Of a stretch of 5,329 nt of DNA, positions 1 through 5,329 are shown piece by piece. Within the stretch, counting starts at the first letter, position 1; each line of letters begins with the position of its first letter. Both the position numbers and the translations under genes were made by a program. A model generated the notes under the pieces. That model worked only from the letters and a program-made list of their open reading frames with translations. It was not told the DNA's origin and did not search any database. Origin of the DNA: an uncultured Synergistaceae bacterium (GTDB taxonomy: Bacteria; Synergistota; Synergistia; Synergistales; Aminobacteriaceae); contig CALMZW010000350.1 of the NCBI GenBank assembly GCA_937870605.1, positions 1 to 5,329 of the forward strand, written 5' to 3'.

Positions 1-2
1 GG

Positions 3-824
3 CGGAGAGGCAATACGGTTCCCGTCGCGTACATCGCGCCTCCGACCGTATGGGCCTGGCGACGGGGCCGCGTGAAAGCGCTTGCTGCCCGCGTGGACCT
101 CTGCCTTCCGCTCTTTGCGTTCGAGCATGAATTTCTGCTGTCGCACGGCGTCCGGAGCGCGTGGGCGGGACACCCCCTCGTGGACGAGATGAAGAACTAC
201 GTTCCCCCCGAAGGCCTTCTCCGCGCCGTCGCCGACGAATCGAAAGGAATCCCGGTCGCCTTCCTTCCCGGAAGCCGCGGAAGCGAAGTGCGCCGCCTTC
301 TGCCGCTTCTTCTGGCCGTAGCGGAGGAAAGCCGGTCCTGGGGGGTGCGTCCGATGCTTTCGATCGCGCCCGGATTGTCCGAAGTCTGGAAAGAACGGAT
401 CCGGGCAAGGGCCGGGGATATCGAGGCGTTCGACGGGGAAGGCAGGGATCTTATGGCCGTCTGTCGCGCGGTCGTCGGAGCGAGCGGTACGGCCGCCGTC
501 GAAGCGCTGCTGCTCGGAAAATTCATGACAGTCGTCTACCGAATCTCCTGGTTTTCTGCGGTGCTGTACCGTTTGCTCGTGCGAACGCCCTTTGTCTCGC
601 TCCCGAATATCCTCGCGGGGGAACGGATCTACCCGGAATACCTGCAACATCGCGCCACCCCCGCCGCTGTACAGGAAAGCCTGCGCGGATACATCACCGA
701 TCCCGCGCTTCGTTCGCGCACGGACGAAGCCGTCGCGCGAACGAAGACCCTCATGGGACAGCCGGGGGGCGCGGTGCTCTGGGCGACGTCCGTCATGGAA
801 CTCTGTGCGAGGCGGGCGGGATGA
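3..824 (+). CDS. lpxB: Lipid-A-disaccharide synthase LpxB, 5'-truncated by the window edge
   Basis: LpxB (glycosyltransferase family 19, GT-B fold, peripheral on the inner membrane) joins UDP-2,3-diacylglucosamine to lipid X, giving the beta-1,6 disaccharide of lipid A and UDP. The frame is open from base 3; 273 residues are visible and about 100 N-terminal ones are missing compared with the usual ~380. Visible family motifs: YIAPPTVWAW then RGRVK (codons 10-25), the LPLFAFEHEF segment (35-44), AGHPLVDE (55-62), PGSRGSEV (89-96), GASGTAAVEALLLGK (159-173), and SLPNILAGE followed by YPEYLQ (199-215). This combination is that of a true LpxB rather than a paralog. A GTG at 72 is not the start, because conserved LpxB sequence precedes it in frame. 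The stop overlaps the next gene's start (ATGA, 821-824). No frameshift or lost motif is seen in the visible part. Confidence 0.95.
   Translation, partial: RRGNTVPVAYIAPPTVWAWRRGRVKALAARVDLCLPLFAFEHEFLLSHGVRSAWAGHPLVDEMKNYVPPEGLLRAVADESKGIPVAFLPGSRGSEVRRLLPLLLAVAEESRSWGVRPMLSIAPGLSEVWKERIRARAGDIEAFDGEGRDLMAVCRAVVGASGTAAVEALLLGKFMTVVYRISWFSAVLYRLLVRTPFVSLPNILAGERIYPEYLQHRATPAAVQESLRGYITDPALRSRTDEAVARTKTLMGQPGGAVLWATSVMELCARRAG
809..812 (+). promoter_or_regulatory. Probable ribosome binding site for the gene starting at 821
   Basis: GAGG lies 8 nt before the ATG at 821, inside the last codons of lpxB. The spacing is good and the match to the anti-Shine-Dalgarno sequence is modest. With the ATGA overlap it supports 821 as the start and coupled translation from lpxB. 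Confidence 0.45.
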
Positions 825-1936
825 GGATCGCCTTGCTCACGAACGGTCCCGGGGAGCTTCAGGGATGGGCCCGCCCGCTTGCGGCGGAGCTGGCGCGTCG
901 CGGTCATTCCGTGACCCTGTGGATCCTTCCGTGTCAGTACGCGAGCGGCCGGGAACGTGCGATCGCCGGGTCCATGAGTGTTGACGCGGTGATCGGCCCC
1001 CTTCCGTTTCCCGCGACGCTGCGCGAAATGTCCCGTCGTCCGGCCGATGTCGTGGTACAGTTAGGCGGCGATCTTCTCTTCGGACGTTTTCTTTCGCGGC
1101 GCCACGGAGTTCGCTTCCTGTGTTACGCATACGGTCCCAAGAGCGGGATGAAATGGTGCGACATGGTGGCGACCGCATTTCCGTACATGGCGGAGAAACT
1201 GCGAAAGCGGCATCCCCGTGTCTTCCTGACGGGCGATCTCGTGCGCGACGCGGTCGGGATGCGGGATGCGGCGGAGCGGACGGACTGCGGGAAACGCGAT
1301 GCGGAAATGCGGATCATCGTCTTTCCCGGAAGCAGGAAGGGGATCCGCGACGCCTCGCTTCCCTTCGTGAAGGACGTGTTCCGCGACGTTCGAAAGGAAT
1401 TTCCGGATGTCGCGGTTCGCACGCTCCTCTTCCCGTTCGCGGAACGGGAAGAGTATGCGCGCTGGAACGATGCGGGGCTCGAGCCGACCGATGCGCCTTC
1501 GGCCGAAGCCATGGATTGGGCGGATCTCGCCGTGACGCAACCCGGAACGAATACGCTGGAACTCATGCACCGTCGCGTTCCGTTCCTCGTCGTCGCGCCG
1601 TTTTCGTTCATTCCCCACATTCCCGTATCGGGGGTCCTGAACGTCCTGCGGTTTCTTCCGGGAGGCGAGCGTCTCGTGAAGTGGTCGCTCCTGAAGAAAA
1701 AGCGCGCCGCGTCCTTTTTCTCCTGGCCGAACCGCGTCGCGGGCAGGGACGTCGTGCGGGAAATGATCGGGGACGTAACCCCGGAGGATGTCGCAGACGC
1801 CCTGCGTTCCCTGATCCGGGAACCGGAACGGCGGAACGCGATTCGTTCCGAACTTGCGCGACTTTCGGCGCTCGGAGGGAATCGGGCTTCGGAATCGCTG
1901 GCGGACTGCATTGAAAGGTTGATGGAGGAACGATGA
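821..1936 (+). CDS. Divergent LpxB-superfamily glycosyltransferase (lipid-A-disaccharide synthase paralog)
   Basis: This 371-residue protein has the length and GT-B layout of LpxB but differs at its signature sites. The N-terminus begins with a Rossmann-type strand and NGPGELQGW (8-16) where LpxB has a GExSGD-type loop. VVVQLGGD (77-84) closes the next strand. The C-terminal nucleotide-sugar half carries FPGSRKGIRD (168-177), matching the LpxB PGSR loop, then TQPGTNTLELM (239-249) in place of SGTATLE, and SWPNRVAGRDVV (301-312) in place of SLPNILAG plus PE. No signal peptide or transmembrane helix stands out; the basic and hydrophobic stretch 261-300 may touch the membrane. The start at 821 follows from the lpxB overlap, a GAGG at 809, and loss of homology-like sequence upstream in this frame. 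The operon points to lipid A or another LPS glycolipid, but acceptor and donor cannot be deduced. It could be a second disaccharide synthase or a transferase modifying lipid A or core. Confidence 0.85.
   Translation: MRIALLTNGPGELQGWARPLAAELARRGHSVTLWILPCQYASGRERAIAGSMSVDAVIGPLPFPATLREMSRRPADVVVQLGGDLLFGRFLSRRHGVRFLCYAYGPKSGMKWCDMVATAFPYMAEKLRKRHPRVFLTGDLVRDAVGMRDAAERTDCGKRDAEMRIIVFPGSRKGIRDASLPFVKDVFRDVRKEFPDVAVRTLLFPFAEREEYARWNDAGLEPTDAPSAEAMDWADLAVTQPGTNTLELMHRRVPFLVVAPFSFIPHIPVSGVLNVLRFLPGGERLVKWSLLKKKRAASFFSWPNRVAGRDVVREMIGDVTPEDVADALRSLIREPERRNAIRSELARLSALGGNRASESLADCIERLMEER
1924..1928 (+). promoter_or_regulatory. Ribosome binding site for the ABC transporter gene
   Basis: A full GGAGG lies 4 nt before the ATG at 1933, within the closing codons of the upstream glycosyltransferase. 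The spacing is a little short. It is the strongest Shine-Dalgarno match at any junction in the window and supports the start at 1933. Confidence 0.7.
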
Positions 1937-3672
1937 TCGACCGGAATCACCCCTACCTGCGCCTGATCCGTTCGCTCCGGCCCTACGCCGGACGATTTCT
2001 GGCCGCGATCGCATGCATGCTCGTCGCCTCCGCCTGTACGGTGATCCCCCCCTGGCTGATCAAGAACGTCGTCGACGACGTCCTGATCGCCCGGAACATG
2101 ACCATGCTCAACATTCTTCCCGTCGCCATCGTGCTTCTTTTCCTCGGGAAGGCGCTTGCCTCGTACGGGCACCAGTACCTCATGAACTGGGTCGGCCAGC
2201 GGATCGTCATGGAACTCAGGATCCGGCTCTACGACCACATGCAGCGGATGTCCCTCCGATACCTCTACGGAACGAGGGTCGGGGAACTCATGTCCCGCGT
2301 GACGAACGACGTCACCGTCTTGCAGTCTCTGGTCACGTCGGTCGTCGTCAATCTCGTCGTTCAGGGGACGACCTTTCTCGGAATGCTCGGTTTTCTGGTC
2401 TACATCAACTGGCGGCTGACGATTCTCACCTTCGCGGTCCTTCCGGTCTGCGTCTTCATCCTGGACCGGGCCGGCGAGAAGCTCCGGAAGGTCGGGCACG
2501 AGATCCAGGAACAGATTGCGCTGGTGTCGTCCATCGTCCAGGAAGCCTTCTCGGCGATACGGATCGTGCGCTCGTTCGCAACGGAGGATCTGGAACTCGA
2601 ACGCTTCCGCGAGCGCAACGTCTCGAACTTCCACGCGCTGCTGCACGGCGTCCAGGTTCAGGCGGCCCTCACGGGAATCATCGAGGTGCTGCTGATCATC
2701 GCGCTCGCGCTGATCCTCTGGCTTGGCGGGAGGGACGTCATCAGCGGCGAGCTGACGCCCGGAGAACTCGTGGCCTTTCTGGGGTACCTCGGTTTTCTGG
2801 TGCAGCCCATCCGCGTATTCACGGGAGTTCTGAGCTCCATCCAGTTCGGCAAGGCGTCGCTCGAACGGATCTTCGACGTCCTCGATACGCCGCTCGATAT
2901 CGAATCTCCGAAAGACGCGGTCGTTCTTCCCGCGATACGGGGACGCGTGGTTCTCGAAGACGTGTCTTTTTCATATAACGCGAACAGCGCGATTCTCAGG
3001 GGGGTCAGCCTTGCCGCCGAACCCGGCGAGAAGATCGCGATCGTCGGCCATACGGGCGCGGGAAAGTCCACGCTCGTCGACCTCATCCCGAGATTTTACG
3101 ATCCCGATTCCGGGCGCGTGCTCGTTGACGGCGTGGACGTCCGCAGAATGGACCTCGCCATGCTGCGCCGGCAGATAGGAATCGTTCCCCAAGACCCCCT
3201 TCTCATGAAGGGATCGTTCCGCTTCAACATCTCCTACGGCGTCCCGGACGCCTCGGATGACCGAATCCGCCGCGCCGCGACGATCGCCGGGATCGACGAC
3301 TTCATCGAGCGCCTGCCGAAAGGCTACGATACCGAAATCGGAGAACGCGGCGTCACCCTTTCGGGGGGAGAACGGCAGCGGGTCGCGATCGCGCGCGCGA
3401 TCGTCCGCGATCCGAAGATACTCATCCTCGACGAAGCAACCTCTTCGCTGGATCTCGAGGTGGAGCAGCGCATCCAGCAGGCGATGCGAAACGCCATGGA
3501 AGGCAGGACGTCCTTCATCATCGCCCACCGGCTGTCAACCGTCCGCGACGCCGACAGGATTCTTGTCATCCGGGACGGGCGCATCGCGGAAGAGGGAAGC
3601 CACGAGGATCTTCTCCGCCTCGGGGGGTACTACTCCCACCTGTGTTCCATCCAGTCCGGCCATGTCGGGTAA
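1933..3672 (+). CDS. msbA: MsbA-type lipid A flippase, ABC exporter half-transporter
   Basis: This 579-residue half-transporter has a fused membrane and ATPase domain, the usual length for MsbA. It would work as a homodimer in the inner membrane, flipping the lipid A disaccharide to the periplasmic face with ATP. Six hydrophobic segments fit the type IV (exporter) fold: about 22-43, 59-77, 135-155, 160-180, 247-265 and 277-297. The ATPase domain (about 337-579) has Walker A GHTGAGKST (372-380), Q-loop Gln420, signature LSGGERQ (476-482), Walker B ILILDE (496-501) with catalytic Glu501, D-loop SSLD (504-507) and switch His532 in IIAHRLST. Every catalytic residue is present, so it should be active. 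The start overlaps the upstream stop (ATGA) with GGAGG before it. Sequence alone does not separate MsbA from related multidrug exporters; the assignment rests on its place between lpxB-type genes and lpxK, an order like the msbA-lpxK pair of Escherichia coli. Confidence 0.88.
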   Translation: MIDRNHPYLRLIRSLRPYAGRFLAAIACMLVASACTVIPPWLIKNVVDDVLIARNMTMLNILPVAIVLLFLGKALASYGHQYLMNWVGQRIVMELRIRLYDHMQRMSLRYLYGTRVGELMSRVTNDVTVLQSLVTSVVVNLVVQGTTFLGMLGFLVYINWRLTILTFAVLPVCVFILDRAGEKLRKVGHEIQEQIALVSSIVQEAFSAIRIVRSFATEDLELERFRERNVSNFHALLHGVQVQAALTGIIEVLLIIALALILWLGGRDVISGELTPGELVAFLGYLGFLVQPIRVFTGVLSSIQFGKASLERIFDVLDTPLDIESPKDAVVLPAIRGRVVLEDVSFSYNANSAILRGVSLAAEPGEKIAIVGHTGAGKSTLVDLIPRFYDPDSGRVLVDGVDVRRMDLAMLRRQIGIVPQDPLLMKGSFRFNISYGVPDASDDRIRRAATIAGIDDFIERLPKGYDTEIGERGVTLSGGERQRVAIARAIVRDPKILILDEATSSLDLEVEQRIQQAMRNAMEGRTSFIIAHRLSTVRDADRILVIRDGRIAEEGSHEDLLRLGGYYSHLCSIQSGHVG

Positions 3673-5329
3673 AGACACGGAACGGCTTCCGCCGCTTTCG
3701 CCCGCGCACTTTCATTCGATTCTGGCGAGCTATCTCGCGTATGCCCGCGGGGAGAATGTTCACAGCCTTTTCGCGCTGTTCCGGCCCTTCGGCTGCATCG
3801 CCCGGCTCACGGCGCGGCTGCGGAATTTCTTCTTCGACCACGGGGTCCTTTCGGTCAGCGAACCGTCGCTTCCGGTCATCAGCGTGGGAAACGTCACGCT
3901 TGGAGGGACGAACAAGACCCCCTTCGTGGAGATGCTGGCCCGACTGTTCGCCGGATCGGGATTGCGGGTCGGGATCGTCAGCCGGGGATACGGCGGACGG
4001 ACGGACAGCCCCGTCGTCATTCTGGGGAACCAGGGGAGCCGCGATGTCGTGGGCGACGAACCGCTCCTTCTCGCCTCCCGTCTTCCGGACATTCCCGTCG
4101 CCGTGTCGAAAAACCGTCTCCGGGACGTGGAGCTGCTCCACGACATGGGCGTCGAGGTCGTCGTGGCGGATGACGCCTTCCAGCACAGACGGCTCGGGCG
4201 GGATGTCGATATCGTTCTCGTCGACGCCTGCTGTCCGTTCGGAAACGGCAACGTGGTTCCGGCGGGCATCCTGCGCGAGCCGGTCGAATCGATCGCGCGG
4301 GCGCACGCCGTGGTCATCACCAAGGTGGACCAGATCCCTCCGGAGCGTCTCGCGAAAATACGGGAAGACATCGTGCGCCTCGTTCCGGCAGAGCGTCTCT
4401 TCACCTCGCGGATCGTCGTCAGCGAATGGCGCGAGTGGCACGGCGACTGGCGGGGTTCGGTCACGCCCGGACAGGGAACGCGGGGCGTCAGCTTCTGCGC
4501 GATAGGGAATCCGTCGAGCTTTCACCGGCTTCTCACCGACGCGGGCGTCGGACGGCTCCGCGATCTGGTCTTCAAGGACCATCACCGCTACAGGGTGGAG
4601 GATATGCAGCGCGTCGAGGAGGTCTTCCGGGCCACGAAGGCGGACGTCATTCTCTGCACGGAGAAGGATATCTACAATTTGCCCGGCGAATATCGTCCGG
4701 GGGTTCCGTTTCTCGTTCCGTTCATATCCGCGCGCGTCGATGACGAACCACGGTTCCGGGCCCTTCTTGCCCGACGGCTCCGGCCGAGGATCACGGTCTG
4801 TTCCAACGGGTACGGGGAAGACTCGATGGGGGCGCTCCTGGCGGAGAAGCTCGCGGCGCGGTACCCCGAGGCCGATGTCGGCGCCTTTCCCATCGTCGGA
4901 AAGGGAGAACTCTATTCGCAGCGCGGAATCCGGATCGACTCCGTTCCCGCGGAGTCGCCGACGGGGGGCGTCGTGAAGTACAGCCTTCTGGACCTCTGGA
5001 AGGACATCCGGGCCGGACTCTTCCGGAATATCGGCTCGCAGATGGAAGCGTGGCGCGCCCTTCGGGGATCCATCCGGACGCCCCTGTGCGTCGGGGACGT
5101 GTATCTTCTGATGCACACCCTCTGGGGGCAGGGGCAGATTCCGTTGTTCGTGGCGACCGCAAAAACGGTGTATTTGAGCGGACACTGGCGCGTCGAACGC
5201 TTTCTCCTCAAGCACAGAAGCCGGAAGACCTGGACCCGGGACAGGGAGACGGCGAAGCAGCTTTCTGAGTCCGGAGTGTCCGCCGTGTTCGAGGGAAATC
5301 CAATAATGGATCTGACCTGTGATAATACT
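3662..5329 (+). CDS. lpxK: LpxK (tetraacyldisaccharide 4'-kinase) fused to an LpxB-related glycosyltransferase domain, 3'-truncated
   Basis: The frame runs 556 codons from ATG 3662 to the last base with no stop. Residues 1-~370 are LpxK, which phosphorylates lipid A disaccharide at 4' on the cytoplasmic side of the inner membrane: SVGNVTLGGTNKTP P-loop (74-87), SRGYGGR (107-113), GDEPLLLASR (131-140), ADDAFQHRRLGRD (169-181), GNGNVVPAGILREP (194-207), IGNPSSF (281-287), DHH (306-308) and TEKDIYNL (333-340). LpxK alone is usually about 310-360 residues. From ~376 a new domain begins: VCSNGYGEDSMG (379-390), PIVGKGELY (410-418), CVGDVYLL (476-483) and EGNPIMD (544-550). It resembles the 'lipid-A-disaccharide synthase-related' family (TIGR03492 as I remember it) known as a stand-alone protein. 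Only its N-terminal half is in view. Odd points: Asn84 replaces the usual P-loop Gly, and Ala172 replaces Gly in DDGxQH. The start overlaps msbA by 11 nt and has no Shine-Dalgarno, implying reinitiation after msbA. Confidence 0.88.
   Translation, partial: MSGKDTERLPPLSPAHFHSILASYLAYARGENVHSLFALFRPFGCIARLTARLRNFFFDHGVLSVSEPSLPVISVGNVTLGGTNKTPFVEMLARLFAGSGLRVGIVSRGYGGRTDSPVVILGNQGSRDVVGDEPLLLASRLPDIPVAVSKNRLRDVELLHDMGVEVVVADDAFQHRRLGRDVDIVLVDACCPFGNGNVVPAGILREPVESIARAHAVVITKVDQIPPERLAKIREDIVRLVPAERLFTSRIVVSEWREWHGDWRGSVTPGQGTRGVSFCAIGNPSSFHRLLTDAGVGRLRDLVFKDHHRYRVEDMQRVEEVFRATKADVILCTEKDIYNLPGEYRPGVPFLVPFISARVDDEPRFRALLARRLRPRITVCSNGYGEDSMGALLAEKLAARYPEADVGAFPIVGKGELYSQRGIRIDSVPAESPTGGVVKYSLLDLWKDIRAGLFRNIGSQMEAWRALRGSIRTPLCVGDVYLLMHTLWGQGQIPLFVATAKTVYLSGHWRVERFLLKHRSRKTWTRDRETAKQLSESGVSAVFEGNPIMDLTCDNT

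Noticed and set aside
161..820. In-frame upstream extension of the second glycosyltransferase (591 codons in total)
   Set aside because: The extension overlaps lpxB in another frame and translates to Arg/Ser/Pro-rich sequence with no fold. The family-like sequence starts exactly at the ATG at 821.
72..824. GTG at 72 as the start of lpxB
   Set aside because: Conserved LpxB sequence (YIAPPTVWAW) is encoded in frame before it, so the gene begins outside the window.
1123..2646. A 507-codon open frame on the minus strand
   Set aside because: It is antisense to two genes with clear family motifs. The translation is charged, low in hydrophobic residues and lacks any domain; it is a GC-rich shadow frame.
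2013..2978. A 321-codon plus-strand frame inside msbA
   Set aside because: It is Arg/His/Pro-rich and lies within the membrane domain of msbA, whose own frame has clear helices and motifs.
3642..4505. A 287-codon plus-strand frame overlapping the LpxK coding region
   Set aside because: It is Ser/Arg-rich with no motif, while the frame beginning at 3662 carries every LpxK signature over the same bases.
3566..5215. A 549-codon open frame on the minus strand
   Set aside because: It lies wholly antisense to msbA's end and the LpxK fusion. Its translation is rich in Arg, Asp, Pro and His with no recognisable motif, and its length is explained by GC bias at third codon positions of the true gene.
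1..5329. RNA genes, CRISPR arrays, insertion sequences, promoters or terminators
   Set aside because: Coding sequence fills the window. I saw no tandem or spaced repeats, no inverted-repeat hairpin followed by a T-run, no transposase, and no tRNA-like or rRNA-like stretch.

Overview
The window is one dense block of four plus-strand genes with no intergenic space. All four belong to late lipid A (LPS) synthesis and export, so the host is a diderm bacterium with an LPS-bearing outer membrane. Base composition is GC-rich with strong GC bias at third codon positions, which also explains the long but meaningless antisense open frames. The gene order, together with a 4'-kinase fused to a second LpxB-like domain, suggests to me a deep-branching diderm such as Synergistota. 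This is an inference from remembered gene layouts; no 16S or other marker is present.

Layout: (1) bases 3-824 are the C-terminal ~70% of lpxB, the lipid-A-disaccharide synthase, cut by the left edge. (2) Bases 821-1936 encode a divergent LpxB-superfamily glycosyltransferase paralog of unknown substrate. (3) Bases 1933-3672 encode an MsbA-type lipid A flippase/ABC exporter with all nucleotide-binding motifs intact. (4) Bases 3662-5329 are an open frame running off the right edge. Its first ~370 residues are LpxK (lipid A 4'-kinase), and residues ~376 onward are a second, different LpxB-related domain. Junctions are ATGA (4-nt overlap), ATGA (4-nt overlap) and an 11-nt overlap, so the block reads as one translationally coupled operon. 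No promoter or terminator is visible inside it.

Together the genes would condense UDP-diacylglucosamine with lipid X into the disaccharide (LpxB), phosphorylate it at 4' (LpxK domain) and flip the product across the inner membrane (MsbA). The unusual part is that three separate LpxB-family glycosyltransferase modules occur in 5.3 kb, one fused to a kinase whose P-loop reads GGTNKT instead of the usual GGTGKT. What the two extra modules glycosylate cannot be read from the sequence.
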